Source: Rhodovulum sp. P5
GTDB taxonomy: Bacteria; Pseudomonadota; Alphaproteobacteria; Rhodobacterales; Rhodobacteraceae
DNA: 64,000 bases
NCBI RefSeq assembly: GCF_002079305.1
Contig: NZ_CP015039.1
Coordinates: 3,147,501-3,211,500 of the forward strand
Direction of reading: 5' to 3'
Both the position numbers and the translations under genes were made by a program. Shown here one piece after another: positions 45,501 to 54,270 of the stretch. The stretch's first letter is position 1. Every line of letters begins with the position of its first letter. The notes beneath the pieces were generated by a model. The model ran no database searches. It was not told the origin of the DNA and saw only the letters and a program-made list of their open reading frames with translations.

Positions 45501-47160
45501 GCAGACGGGACCGATCCGCCGCCTCGACCGCGCGCTGCTGGTTGGTCATCTGTTCGGTGATGTCGCTGACATTGCCGTACCAGATGACCGATCCGTCCGC
45601 TTGCGCAAAGGGCAGGGCCGAGATGCGGACCCAGGCTGTTCCGCTTTCGGGATGCAGAACCCGCACCTTCGTATCGAAGGCTGTCAGGGCCGCCGTCGCC
45701 TCTGCGATCTTGTCTGTCAGGTTGAGCCGGTCCCCAGGTTCCATCAGGGTAAAGGCTGCGTGCCAGTCCGCTTTCAGCGCTTGTGCCGTCGTGCCGAACA
45801 GTTCCGGCATGCGGGCACTGAAATAGGGAAATGCTGCCCTGCCATCGGGTTGTTCCTGCCATTCGAACACCGCTCCGGGCATGTTGTCGGCCAGACGGTT
45901 GAACCGTTCCTGCGCGCGCCGGGCTGCGTCCGCCGCCGCGGCCAGACGATGTTCGTAGTCCTTCCTCTCGGTGATGTCGAAGGTCGTCCCGCAAATCAGG
46001 GGATGCGCGCCCTCGTCCTCACGTCTGAAAGGCTTGGCCACGCTGGTACACCAGACCCAGTGGCCATCGACATGGCGCAATCGGTGATCGACGCGGGCCT
46101 CGGCCTTCTGGCCGGAGATCATCGCCGAAAGCTCTGCCTGCACCCTTGGCAGATCGTCAGGATGGATGAGCGAGAGCATTCCGGTCAGGCTCTTGTCGCT
46201 TTCCTGATCCTTGCGGCCGGTGATCGTGCCGAATTTCTCGTTCCGAGTGAAGACGCCCGTGGCAGGGTCCAGATACCACGGGGCGACGCCGGCATGTTCC
46301 GTTGCAACATGCAGCAGACGTTCGCTTTTCTCCGCCACGCTCAGGGCCGTTTCCGCCGCTTGCAGGGCGTCAAGCAGGCGCGCCTCGTTCGCTTTCCGCT
46401 CGCTGATGTCGGCAAGGCTGCCACAGATCAGTGCGGGAAACCGGTCATCGGTCACCGGATACTGTCTGGCCGACGCTTCGAACCACTTGTAGGTGCCGTC
46501 CTTGCAGCGAAGCCGGTAGTCGACTTCGTAGCGGTCGCTTTTACCCTCGCACAGGCGCCCGATCTGTTCGGAGGCGAATGGCAGATCATCGGGGTGGATT
46601 CGTTCCCGCACCCATTTGCCGTCGATTTCCACCTCTCCCGGGGCGAAGCCGAGCAGTTCGAAATAGGCCTTCGTCACCCACATCTCTCGCCGGTCCGGAT
46701 ATGTGACCCACTGGGCGAAACCCGCGTCCTGGGCGGCCGCGTGCAGGATTTCCGGGCGGTTGATGGGACTTTCGTCGGGGGAAGGGGAGGCGGCCGTTTT
46801 GGTCGCAGCCGCCTCCCGATCCATGAGTTGCAGGGACACGGCGACCATTTCGCCGCGGACGACAATGCCGGCCACGGAGGCATGGATGCGGCGGCCATGG
46901 CCGCCGCCGGGCGCGGCAAAGGCGACGTCCTGCGGCGCCCCCTTGGCCTTCAGCGTCTCAGTCGCCTGACAGATGATCTTTGCACTCTCGTCGCCCATCA
47001 CATCGCGCAGGGGGCGCTTTTCGCATAGCGGCTCCGTCCAGCCCAGAAGTCGCGCGGCCGGCCGGCTGGCCCCCAAGACCTCGCCCTCGGTAGAGGCGAC
47101 AAGGACGGGGTGATCCAGTGTCTGCACGAGCTGGGCGACGATGAGATGCTGATCTTCCAT
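42562..47160 (-). CDS. Multi-PAS GGDEF/EAL signalling protein
   Basis: This 1532-residue cytoplasmic protein for cyclic-di-GMP turnover has about eight PAS-type sensor modules over residues 1-1110. They are recognisable from repeats of PYFSARMPELFG-like and WNIRFRMSHPERG-like segments, several clearly duplicated from each other. The GGDEF domain is intact (IGGDEF, 1184-1188, with RIDLDHFKYVNDTLGHEAGD before it). The EAL domain follows with ETL in place of EAL (Glu1312), plus IEIDDFGSGHASI and VAEGVETEAQA. Both activities are possible. The ATG at 47160 was chosen over a TTG 27 bp upstream. It stands alone. Confidence 0.9.
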   Translation of the reverse strand: MEDQHLIVAQLVQTLDHPVLVASTEGEVLGASRPAARLLGWTEPLCEKRPLRDVMGDESAKIICQATETLKAKGAPQDVAFAAPGGGHGRRIHASVAGIVVRGEMVAVSLQLMDREAAATKTAASPSPDESPINRPEILHAAAQDAGFAQWVTYPDRREMWVTKAYFELLGFAPGEVEIDGKWVRERIHPDDLPFASEQIGRLCEGKSDRYEVDYRLRCKDGTYKWFEASARQYPVTDDRFPALICGSLADISERKANEARLLDALQAAETALSVAEKSERLLHVATEHAGVAPWYLDPATGVFTRNEKFGTITGRKDQESDKSLTGMLSLIHPDDLPRVQAELSAMISGQKAEARVDHRLRHVDGHWVWCTSVAKPFRREDEGAHPLICGTTFDITERKDYEHRLAAAADAARRAQERFNRLADNMPGAVFEWQEQPDGRAAFPYFSARMPELFGTTAQALKADWHAAFTLMEPGDRLNLTDKIAEATAALTAFDTKVRVLHPESGTAWVRISALPFAQADGSVIWYGNVSDITEQMTNQQRAVEAADRSRLLEERLRLATGAAKIGIWDLDFVSGRNVWDETMHSLYGVPVGSFEGDYEGWRNRIHPDDVKRSEDQFKAAVASGEDYDTEFRIVIPAGDTRVMRARARVFVDDMGKPLRALGVNYDVTDQKAAERRMAEAAEELRLAHTRLNTLTDNSATALFEYRVSADGKIDCPYFSARLPEISGVPAEDIAADGSAFERYVHPDDLPRIHETLERAGRTLSPVTFKHRMNHPTEGERWVMSSVTPCAQPDGAIVFYSSILDITDQMVAEQRVAETAEALKRAHDRLTLVADVAPAGLYEFRRAHDGRFDFPYCSGRFVDLVGIDAARIESDPQSVFDAVLPEDLPEVMAKTEESARTLGLWNIRFRMSHPERGTLWLSGTAVPRSEDNGDIVWTGALLDVTEDVAREEELHRAHDRLTSMANIAPVGLYEFGANADGALDFPYTSKRFEDLVGYSRAEIDALKDGIFARVHPEDRPKLVESTEESMRNVAPWNMRFRICHPERGEIWMAAASIPRSDPDGNVVWTGALHDVTKDVEREAELKRAYATAEQMRTENERQALHDGLTGLPNRRFYDRILADRISGAENGGPKGCALIRIDLDHFKYVNDTLGHEAGDKVLVRVADVLRSCLRAGDFGARIGGDEFSILLTPGNSETDAGKLVERIRIKLAEPLIHEGRQCRFGASFGIAWTEDISTMSDDIQLFADAALYRAKAGGRNRLELFTPELHRQILHDRRMAVEIHEALDNDQFVPFFQPQISAADGSLVGIETLLRWNHPTDGVVAPDAFLRVADHLHLVPEIDRIMMEKSRDILARWRRQGFSVPKISFNVSSGRMHDPDVVSLARDMVADGTKVTFELLESILVEEESDAFRFHLEKIREVGVDIEIDDFGSGHASIISLMEISPSALKIDKRIVLPVEDDLRARNLVRAIVEIAETMGIGTVAEGVETEAQAQILRGIGCGVLQGYLFARPLSEAQFLEYVTDATRRSA

Positions 47161-47565
47161 GAGGACCCTGGAACAACTTTTGGGCAATTGCCATTCTTGA
47201 AGCAGACACCCTAATCATTGCCTAAAGAAGGCGATTATCGAGAGAGTCCGTGGCAAATTGTTAACATCTGTGGTTGCGGAACGGCGCGAGGGCAGCGGGC
47301 GAATCGCCTTGGGTCATGCCGCGCGGCGTGTGGGCTAGGTGTTCTGGCGGGGCGAGGTCGATCTCGCATGCCGAATCGGTTCCGCAAGACGTCGCAAATT
47401 CGGTAACGTAGCCAATGGCAATCCCGGGGGTTGAACGCCATTGTTCCGGGAAAGCGCGGCATTTCCTCTTCAATGCGTCTGATCTGTGCCCTTTTCAGAG
47501 GGCACGGTAGGCATATATAAACGGGTCCAACGCGAACACCGCCCGCCCTCCGGAGCCTGCAAACC
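47161..47565. other. Intergenic promoter region between the PAS protein and clpS
   Basis: This is a gap of about 405 bp between divergent genes. For clpS a TATATAA at 47514-47520 is a plausible -10-type element. A CTTTTCAGAGGGCAC-type hairpin stands just before it (TGTGCCCTTTTCAGAGGGCACG, 47486-47507: TGCCC/GGGCA arms). No further gene or RNA is recognised. Confidence 0.4.
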
Positions 47566-47907
47566 GTGATCGACGACCTTCGCATGATGGCCGCCATGGG
47601 AGACGACCCCGATCAGGAATCGGGTGTCATCACCAAGACGCGCCCCAAGACGCAGCGCCCGCCGCTTTACAAGGTGCTGTTGCTGAACGACGACTACACG
47701 CCCATGGAATTCGTCGTCCATGTGCTGGAGCGGTTCTTTGGCATGAGCCATGCACAGGCGTTCGAATTGATGCTGGTCGTTCATAAGAAAGGCGTGGCGG
47801 TCGTCGGCGTGTTCTCGTTCGAGGTGGCCGAGACCAAGGTTGCGCAGGTGATGGACTTCGCCCGCCGCCATCAGCACCCTCTGCAATGCACCATGGAAAA
47901 GGAATAG
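47566..47907 (+). CDS. clpS: ATP-dependent Clp protease adaptor ClpS
   Basis: This 113-residue adaptor delivers N-degron substrates to the ClpAP protease. The family core [20 protein letters not shown] (about 28-47) holds the Asn-Asp-Asp substrate pocket, followed by [10 protein letters not shown] and [13 protein letters not shown], ending [10 protein letters not shown], the canonical C-terminus. The GTG start at 47566 is preceded by GGAG; an ATG at 47584 is an alternative with a shorter tail. No clpA gene follows directly, as is common in alphaproteobacteria with a separate clpA locus. Confidence 0.93.
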   Translation: MIDDLRMMAAMGDDPDQESGVITKTRPKTQRPPLYKVLLLNDDYTPMEFVVHVLERFFGMSHAQAFELMLVVHKKGVAVVGVFSFEVAETKVAQVMDFARRHQHPLQCTMEKE

Positions 47908-47923
47908 GGCTGAACGCCCGCCG

Positions 47924-48946
47924 ATGGCTGACACCCGCCTGACCCTCGCGCTGGAGAGCGGCGCCGCAAGCCTGCCCGCTGACGGCAGGATCGTTGTTCT
48001 TGGCCCGCCGGCCGGGGCAGACTTGGCGGCGCTGCCCAAAGGGCGGGTGCAGATCGTTCAGGGTTTTGCCCCGGACCACACGGCTTGGGCCGGGCGGGGC
48101 TGGGATGTCGCGATCAAGGCCCAAGGGGACTTTTCGGCCGCGTTGGTGTTCATTCCCCGCGCCAAGGCCGCGGCCCGCGCCCGCGTTGCCGAGGCGCTGA
48201 CCCTGTCCGGCGGCGGACCCGTCATCGTCGATGGCACCAAGACCGACGGGGTGGACAGCTTGCTGAAAGCCTGCAAGGCGCAGGGTGCCGATCTCTCGGC
48301 GGTGTTCGCGAAGGCCCATGGCAAGGTCTTTACGCTGACCGGCGACCCGGCGGATTTCTCTGACTGGATGCCGGCAGAGGTCGATCTGATCGACGGGCGC
48401 TATCGCACGGCGCCCGGTGTCTTTTCCGCCGACGGGATCGACCGGGGCTCGGCCCTGCTGGTGCAGGCCCTGCCGCCGCGGCTGAAGGGCCGAGTGGCCG
48501 ATCTGGGGGCGGGCTGGGGCTATATCGCGGCGGAGGTTCTGGCCGCCCATCCCGAAATCGCCGAGATGCATCTGGTTGAGGCGGATCATGCCGCGCTGGA
48601 ATGCGCCCAGGCCAACGTCGCCGACCCGCGTGCCCATTTCCATTGGGCCGATGTCGCGGCATTCTCTCTGCCCGCGGCCGCCGATGTCGTGCTGTGCAAC
48701 CCGCCCTTTCATGTGTCGCGCGCGGCGGACCCCGATATTGGCCGGGCTTTCCTTGGTGCAGCGGCGCGCAACCTTGCCGCGCATGGCAAGGCCTTCATTG
48801 TCGCCAACCGGCATCTGCCCTATGAACGGGACCTTGCGGCGCTATTCGTCGAGGTCGAGGAAATCGGCGGCGATGCCGGTTTCAAGGTCTTGCGGGCGGC
48901 GCGTCCGCGCAAGGGCGGCCCGGCGCATCGGCCGCGCCGATCCTGA
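47924..48946 (+). CDS. RsmC-like SAM-dependent methyltransferase
   Basis: This 340-residue protein is related to 16S rRNA guanine-N2 methyltransferases (RsmC/RlmG type). The N-terminal half is a degenerate methyltransferase-like domain; the C-terminal half holds the SAM-binding VADLGAGWGYIAAEVLAAHP (about 188-207) and the catalytic NPPFH motif (CNPPFHVSRAADPDIG). It starts 17 bp after clpS and may be co-transcribed. The exact target nucleotide cannot be told from the sequence. Confidence 0.85.
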   Translation: MADTRLTLALESGAASLPADGRIVVLGPPAGADLAALPKGRVQIVQGFAPDHTAWAGRGWDVAIKAQGDFSAALVFIPRAKAAARARVAEALTLSGGGPVIVDGTKTDGVDSLLKACKAQGADLSAVFAKAHGKVFTLTGDPADFSDWMPAEVDLIDGRYRTAPGVFSADGIDRGSALLVQALPPRLKGRVADLGAGWGYIAAEVLAAHPEIAEMHLVEADHAALECAQANVADPRAHFHWADVAAFSLPAAADVVLCNPPFHVSRAADPDIGRAFLGAAARNLAAHGKAFIVANRHLPYERDLAALFVEVEEIGGDAGFKVLRAARPRKGGPAHRPRRS

Positions 48947-48971
48947 ACCAAGTCCACGGGAGGTTCACCTC

Positions 48972-49781
48972 ATGTCGTTCTCCATCAGCGGAAAGACCGC
49001 CATCGTGACCGGGGCGGCCAATGGTGTCGGTCTGGCCATCGCCCGCCATTTCGCCGACCGTGGGGCCAATGTCATGCTGGCCGATATTGACGAACCGCGG
49101 CTTGTCGATGAATGCGGCAAGGATAGCGAGGGCGAAGGCAACATGCGCTTCTTCGCCGGCGATCTGCGGGAGCGGTTGACCATCGCCAACCTGCTGTCGG
49201 CGACCATCGACGCGTTCGACCGGATCGACATCCTCGTCAATGCAAGCCGTCAGGTGGTGCCCTCCGACCCGCTGGACCCCGATCAGGACGCGGTTGAATC
49301 GCTTCTGCAACAGAACCTGATGACCGCGCTGCGCCTCAGCCAGATCGTGGCCAAGCGGATGATCCGGCAGGCCGAGCAGGATGCGCTGGAGGAGGGGACG
49401 GCCGGCTGCATCGTCAACCTGTCTTCTATCGCGGCGCGGCGCACGCATCCCGATCTTCTGGGATATTCCGTCAGTACCGCGGCGCTGGACCAGTTGACCC
49501 GGTCGATGGCCGTGGCCCTTGCCCCGCACCGGATCCGGGTGAACGGGGTGGCGTTCGGCTCTGTCCTGTCGGCCAGTCTGAAGGACGTTCTGAAGGAACA
49601 TGCCGACTACCGCGCCGACATTCGCGATCACACGCCGCTTGGCCGGATTGCGAAACCGTCCGAAGTTGCCGAGGCAGTGCAGTTCCTGGCCTCCGAGGGG
49701 GCACAGTTCATGACCGGGCAAATCCTGACGGTGGATGGCGGGCGGACGCTGCTTGATCCGGTGCACGCCCCGGCGCACTGA
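48972..49781 (+). CDS. Short-chain dehydrogenase/reductase family protein with altered active site
   Basis: This 269-residue Rossmann protein begins at an ATG with GGGAGG upstream, 26 bp after the methyltransferase gene. The cofactor motif TGAANGVGLAIA (13-24) and the Ser pair in IVNLSSIAA (148-156) are normal. The catalytic YxxxK motif reads YSVST (165-169), so the lysine is replaced by threonine. NN(A)G is also changed to VNASRQ. The protein may therefore be a poor dehydrogenase or have a binding role. The C-terminal GQILTVDGGRT is typical of the family. Confidence 0.82.
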   Translation: MSFSISGKTAIVTGAANGVGLAIARHFADRGANVMLADIDEPRLVDECGKDSEGEGNMRFFAGDLRERLTIANLLSATIDAFDRIDILVNASRQVVPSDPLDPDQDAVESLLQQNLMTALRLSQIVAKRMIRQAEQDALEEGTAGCIVNLSSIAARRTHPDLLGYSVSTAALDQLTRSMAVALAPHRIRVNGVAFGSVLSASLKDVLKEHADYRADIRDHTPLGRIAKPSEVAEAVQFLASEGAQFMTGQILTVDGGRTLLDPVHAPAH

Positions 49782-49785
49782 TCCG

Positions 49786-50853
49786 TCAGGGCGCCTTCTG
49801 CCGGGATCGTGCAATCGCCGCACGGGTGCGCGCCACGGCGATCGGCAGGATCGCCGTCAGCACCAGCAGGCGGAACACGTGATGCACGGCGACATAGGCG
49901 GGATCGGCATTTAGCAGGAGCGACATTGCCATCATCGTCTCCAGCCCGCCGGGGGCGAAGGCGATCAGCGCCGTCAGGATCGGCAAGCCCAAGAGGTTTG
50001 ACACCAGCGCCGCAGCCAACAGCGAGATCAGCGCGGCAAAGCCGGTCAGCATAAGCGATGCGCCCAGCGCCTGCACGAACATGCGCAGCGTGACGCCAGA
50101 AAACCGGGTGCCGATCATCGTGCCCATCGCCACGAAGGCCGGAACCGACATCCAGACCGGCAACCCGCCCGTCACCACGCCCGAACCTTGCGCAAGGGCA
50201 GACAGGCCAAGCCCCCCAAGCAGCAGAGCTGCCGGAACCTTCAGCCGCAGCAGCCCCAAACCCAGCACCGCGGACCCGGCCAGAAGCGGCAGAAGCGCCA
50301 CCATCGGCATCGCCCCGGCCCGCGCCACCGGCACCGGCAAATCGCCATGGCCCAGAAGCGGGGCAAGGAAGGGCACGATCAGGGTCAGCGACAGGACCCG
50401 CAGGCTCTGGATCATCGTCACCCGCGGAAGGTCGGCCTTTACATCCGTGGACAGGCTGAGCACGAAACTCAGATGGCCGGGGCAGGCGGTCAGAAGCGCG
50501 CTCATCCGGTCGAAGCCGAAGATGCGCCGCATCAGACGGGCCCCGAGAACCAGTATCACGATCACGGCAAGGGCCAGCACGATCAGGCTCAGCGGCCAGC
50601 GGCTGGCGGTGTGCAGCGCCTCGGGGGTGACGCCCGCCCCCATGTTCACCCCGATGGCAACGAAACAGGTGTCCCGCAGCCAGGCCGGCATGTCCGTGCG
50701 CCCGCCCGAGATGGAAAACACCGTGACGGCCAGCGCCGGCCCTGTCAGGTAGGGCGCCGGCAGGCCAAGGGCGCTGGCGCCGGCCGCGCCGAATGCGCCG
50801 ATGGCAAGGGTGACAAGCGTGGGCAGAAGGGCCGTTTGAAACGAAGCGCGCAT
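49786..50853 (-). CDS. AbrB-family membrane protein
   Basis: This 355-residue polytopic inner-membrane protein of the AbrB family (once described as ammonia-monooxygenase-related regulator, now seen as putative transporter) has about ten hydrophobic segments in two repeated halves. GLPAPYLTGPALAVTVFSIS and the second-half ALIAFAPGGLETMMAMSLLL are the family signatures. Substrate unknown. It converges with the SDR gene, with only 4 bp between stop codons. Confidence 0.85.
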   Translation of the reverse strand: MRASFQTALLPTLVTLAIGAFGAAGASALGLPAPYLTGPALAVTVFSISGGRTDMPAWLRDTCFVAIGVNMGAGVTPEALHTASRWPLSLIVLALAVIVILVLGARLMRRIFGFDRMSALLTACPGHLSFVLSLSTDVKADLPRVTMIQSLRVLSLTLIVPFLAPLLGHGDLPVPVARAGAMPMVALLPLLAGSAVLGLGLLRLKVPAALLLGGLGLSALAQGSGVVTGGLPVWMSVPAFVAMGTMIGTRFSGVTLRMFVQALGASLMLTGFAALISLLAAALVSNLLGLPILTALIAFAPGGLETMMAMSLLLNADPAYVAVHHVFRLLVLTAILPIAVARTRAAIARSRQKAP

Positions 50854-51007
50854 TCCTACCAGAAACGGATCGCCGCGCCCAAAGTCAATCGGCCTTGGGT
50901 CTATGGCACGAAGCGCACAGATTCACCCTCCTGGGGACTATCGTGTTGACTTGCGGGCCGCTGTGCCGCATCGCCATGCCCCGAACGCATCGTTTTGGAG
51001 CGGAACC

Positions 51008-52333
51008 ATGAAAATTGCGATGGTCGGTACCGGGTATGTTGGGCTGGTGTCCGGTGTGTGTTTTTCCGATTTCGGACATGAAGTCATTTGTATCGACAAG
51101 GATCCCCGCAAGATCGAGATGCTGGAACGCGGCGAGGTCCCGATCTACGAGCCCGGCCTTGACGAGGTGATGGCGCGCAACGTGGCTGCCGGGCGGTTGA
51201 GCTTCACCGGCGATCTGGCCAGCGCGGTCGCCGGCGCCGATGCGGTTTTCATTGCCGTGGGAACGCCGACCCGTCGCGGCGACGGGCACGCGGATCTGAC
51301 CTATGTGATGGCCGCGGCCGAAGAAATTGCCAACGCGCTGACCGGCTATTGCGTCATCGTCACGAAATCCACCGTGCCCGTCGGCACCAACCGAAAGGTT
51401 GCGGATGCGGTGCGTGCTGCGAACCCGGCGGCCGATTTCGATGTGGCGTCCAACCCCGAATTCCTGCGCGAAGGCGCGGCCATCGACGACTTCATGCGCC
51501 CTGATCGCGTGGTCGTCGGCGTGGAAACCGACCGCGCCCGGGACGTGATGGCCGATATCTACCGGCCGCTCTTCCTGCGAGAGTTCCCCATCGTCTACAC
51601 CGATCTGGAATCGGCAGAGATGATCAAATACGCCGCCAATGCCTTCCTCGCCACCAAGATCACCTTCATCAACGAAATGGCGATGCTGTGCGAAAAGGTC
51701 GGCGCCGATATCAAGGCGGTGTCCAAGGGCATGGGGCTGGATGGCCGGATCGGCAACAAGTTCCTGCATGCCGGCCCGGGCTATGGCGGGTCTTGTTTTC
51801 CCAAGGATACCTCGGCCCTTGCGCGGATCGGGCAGGACTATGCCTCGCCTTGCGCGATCACCGAGACCGTCATCGCCGTCAACGACAAGGTCAAGCGGCG
51901 CATGATCGACAAGCTGGTCGATCTGTGCGGCGGGTCTGTCAACGGCAAGACGGTCGCGGTCCTCGGCGTGACGTTCAAGCCCAATACCGACGACATGCGC
52001 GAGTCTGCCTCTCTGACCATCGTGCCGGCCTTGGTCGGCGGCGGTGCCAAGGTGCGCGTGGTCGATCCCCAGGGGCGACGGGAGGGGGAGGCACTGTTGC
52101 CCGGCGTGGCATGGGTCGAAGACCCCTATGACGCCGTTGCCGAGGCCGACGCCGTTCTTCTGCTGACCGAGTGGAACGAGTTCCGCGCGCTGGATTTGTC
52201 CCGGATCGCCAAGGCGATGGCGACCCCGCGCATGGCCGATTTCCGCAACATCTATCCGGTGGAGGATGTGCAGGGCGCCGGGTTCGAGGCCTATATCGCA
52301 ATCGGCCGCAAGGGGTTCGGGCTTGAGGACTGA
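51008..52333 (+). CDS. UDP-glucose 6-dehydrogenase
   Basis: This 441-residue enzyme oxidises UDP-glucose to UDP-glucuronate with two NAD molecules, for exopolysaccharide or lipid sugars. Motifs: NAD-binding MVGTGYVGLVSGVCFSDFGH (5-24), KSTVPVGTNRKV, the hinge helix EMIKYAANAFLATKITFINE, and the catalytic Cys263 in GPGYGGSCFPKDTSAL. The C-terminal domain has GVTFKPNTDDMRES. The ATG at 51008 with GGAG upstream is used; the frame is open earlier. The next gene follows after 6 bp. Confidence 0.95.
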   Translation: MKIAMVGTGYVGLVSGVCFSDFGHEVICIDKDPRKIEMLERGEVPIYEPGLDEVMARNVAAGRLSFTGDLASAVAGADAVFIAVGTPTRRGDGHADLTYVMAAAEEIANALTGYCVIVTKSTVPVGTNRKVADAVRAANPAADFDVASNPEFLREGAAIDDFMRPDRVVVGVETDRARDVMADIYRPLFLREFPIVYTDLESAEMIKYAANAFLATKITFINEMAMLCEKVGADIKAVSKGMGLDGRIGNKFLHAGPGYGGSCFPKDTSALARIGQDYASPCAITETVIAVNDKVKRRMIDKLVDLCGGSVNGKTVAVLGVTFKPNTDDMRESASLTIVPALVGGGAKVRVVDPQGRREGEALLPGVAWVEDPYDAVAEADAVLLLTEWNEFRALDLSRIAKAMATPRMADFRNIYPVEDVQGAGFEAYIAIGRKGFGLED

Positions 52334-52339
52334 TCGGTC

Positions 52340-53146
52340 ATGGCCGATCTTTTCTTCCTCGCCTCCAAGATCGTGTGGGGGATGCTGAGGGCCGATACGC
52401 TCATCGTGATCCTGATGGGGGTCGGCGTGGTCGCTCTTCTGCGCGACCGCGCTGTCCTTGGGGCCGTCTGCGTTGCACTGGCCTTTGTCTCGGTTCTGGT
52501 CGTCGCGCTGACGCCGCTGCCCAACAGGCTGCTATACAGTCTTGAAAGCCGTTACCCGGTGCCGGACCTGACCGCGCCGGTGGCGGGCATCGTGATCCTT
52601 GGCGGGGCGGAAGACCCGACCTCCACCGCCGAGTGGGGGCTGCCGCGGGTGAACGAGGCGGGCAGCCGTTTCCTTGCCGCGCTCAGCCTTGCGGAACGCT
52701 TTCCGGATGCTGCCGTGATGTTCACCGGCGGCAGTGGAAAACTGTCCGGATCCGACATGCCCGAGGCCGAGGTCGCGCGCCTGATCCTGACCGGGGCGGG
52801 GCTGGACGACGACCGGCTGATCCTCGAAGGGGCCTCGCGCAACACGGCGGAAAACGCGGCCTTCGCGGCGCGCGCCGTCCCCGACCGGACCGGCCGTTGG
52901 GTACTGGTGAGCAGCGCCTATCACATGCCCCGCGCGGTAGAGACATTCTGCGCCGCCGGCTGGCGGGACCTTGTCCCCTATCCGGTGGATTTCCGCAGCC
53001 GCAAGCGCCTTCGGCTGACATGGCAACCGGCGGAGCAGTTCGTTCTGCTCAACCTTTCGCTGAAGGAATATCTGGGCCTTGCCGTCTATCGCGCGACGGG
53101 CCGGGCGGTGCATCCGTTGCCCGACGGATGCCTAGCCGCGCAATAG
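52340..53146 (+). CDS. YdcF-family (DUF218) membrane protein
   Basis: This 268-residue protein has two N-terminal membrane helices (about 5-28 and 33-55) followed by a periplasmic DUF218 domain. That domain contains GIVILGGAEDP, AVMFTGGSGKLSGSDMPEAE and RWVLVSSAYHMPRAVETF, the fold shared with ElyC/SanA/YdcF. Such proteins act in envelope biogenesis, some in cell-wall precursor metabolism. It begins 6 bp after the UDP-glucose dehydrogenase gene, suggesting an envelope-sugar operon. Confidence 0.85.
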   Translation: MADLFFLASKIVWGMLRADTLIVILMGVGVVALLRDRAVLGAVCVALAFVSVLVVALTPLPNRLLYSLESRYPVPDLTAPVAGIVILGGAEDPTSTAEWGLPRVNEAGSRFLAALSLAERFPDAAVMFTGGSGKLSGSDMPEAEVARLILTGAGLDDDRLILEGASRNTAENAAFAARAVPDRTGRWVLVSSAYHMPRAVETFCAAGWRDLVPYPVDFRSRKRLRLTWQPAEQFVLLNLSLKEYLGLAVYRATGRAVHPLPDGCLAAQ

Positions 53147-53184
53147 GTCTTTCGCCACGGCAGCGCAGGCCCTAAAACCGCCCC

Positions 53185-54258
53185 ATGCCGATCACCCTTG
53201 CCAGCCTTGCCGATCTCGACGCGCTGGAGTTCGATGAAATCATCGACGCCCGCTCGCCCGCCGAATATGCCGAGGATCACGTTCCCGGCGCGATTTCCCT
53301 GCCCGTTCTGGATAACGAGGAACGGGCGCAGATCGGCAAGATGTATTCCCGCGAAAGCCCGTTCAAGGCCCGCAAGGCCGGGGCGGCACTGGTCGCGCGC
53401 AATGTCGCCCGGCATATCGAAACGGTGCTGGCCGACCGGCCTAAGGGCTATCGCCCGCTGGTCTATTGCTGGCGCGGTGGGCAGCGGTCGGGCAGTTTCG
53501 CGCTGATCCTTCAGCAGATCGGGTGGCGGGCCGACACGCTCGACGGTGGGTGGCGCAGTTACCGCCGTCTGGTGCAGGCCGCGCTTTACGAACAGCCCTG
53601 GCCCGGCCCGGTGATCGTGCTGGACGGCAACACCGGTACGGCGAAGACGGAGGTTCTGGGGCTCCTGGCCGAAGCGGGGGTGCAGGTGATCGACCTTGAA
53701 GGTCTGGCCAACCACCGCGGATCGCTGTTCGGTGCGATGCCGGGCGGGCAGCCCGCGCAGAAGGGCTTCGAGACGGCGCTGGCCATGGCGCGGGCGCGTC
53801 TGGACCCGACGCGCCCCGTGGTGGTTGAGGCAGAGTCGAGCAAGATCGGCCATATCAACCTGCCGCCGGGGTTGTGGGAGGCGATGAAAACCGCACCGCG
53901 GCTGGCGATCAGTGCGCCCCTTGCCGCGCGGGCGGCCTATCTGGCGCGCCGGTACCGCGACGTGACCGAGGACCCCGCGCGGCTGTTGGCCACGATCGAC
54001 GGCCTTGCGCCACAGCACCCGGCCGAGCGGATCGAGCGCTGGCGCGCGTTGGCCGGCGCGCAGGCGTTCGAAACGCTGGCCGCGGAATTGATGCAGGATC
54101 ACTATGACCCCCGCTATGGCCGTCAGCGCGCCCGGTTCGACGACCAGCCTGTGCAGGAGGTCGACCTTGCGGCGCTGGATGAAGCCAGCCTGCGCGCCGC
54201 CCTGCCGGACATCGTGGCCCGGATCGACGGTCTTGCCGGGGCGATGCAAATGGTCTGA
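53185..54258 (+). CDS. selU: tRNA 2-selenouridine synthase (MnmH/SelU)
   Basis: This 357-residue enzyme replaces the sulfur of 2-thiouridine at the wobble position of certain tRNAs with selenium, using selenophosphate. It has an N-terminal rhodanese domain with catalytic Cys95 in VYCWRGGQRSG and a C-terminal P-loop domain with GNTGTAKT (148-155), followed by DLEGLANHRGSLFG. Length is typical. The selenophosphate donor gene selD lies 8 kb away at 62349, and the convergent neighbour is a SelD-associated oxidoreductase. Confidence 0.93.
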   Translation: MPITLASLADLDALEFDEIIDARSPAEYAEDHVPGAISLPVLDNEERAQIGKMYSRESPFKARKAGAALVARNVARHIETVLADRPKGYRPLVYCWRGGQRSGSFALILQQIGWRADTLDGGWRSYRRLVQAALYEQPWPGPVIVLDGNTGTAKTEVLGLLAEAGVQVIDLEGLANHRGSLFGAMPGGQPAQKGFETALAMARARLDPTRPVVVEAESSKIGHINLPPGLWEAMKTAPRLAISAPLAARAAYLARRYRDVTEDPARLLATIDGLAPQHPAERIERWRALAGAQAFETLAAELMQDHYDPRYGRQRARFDDQPVQEVDLAALDEASLRAALPDIVARIDGLAGAMQMV

Positions 54259-54270
54259 CGTGCCGTCTGG

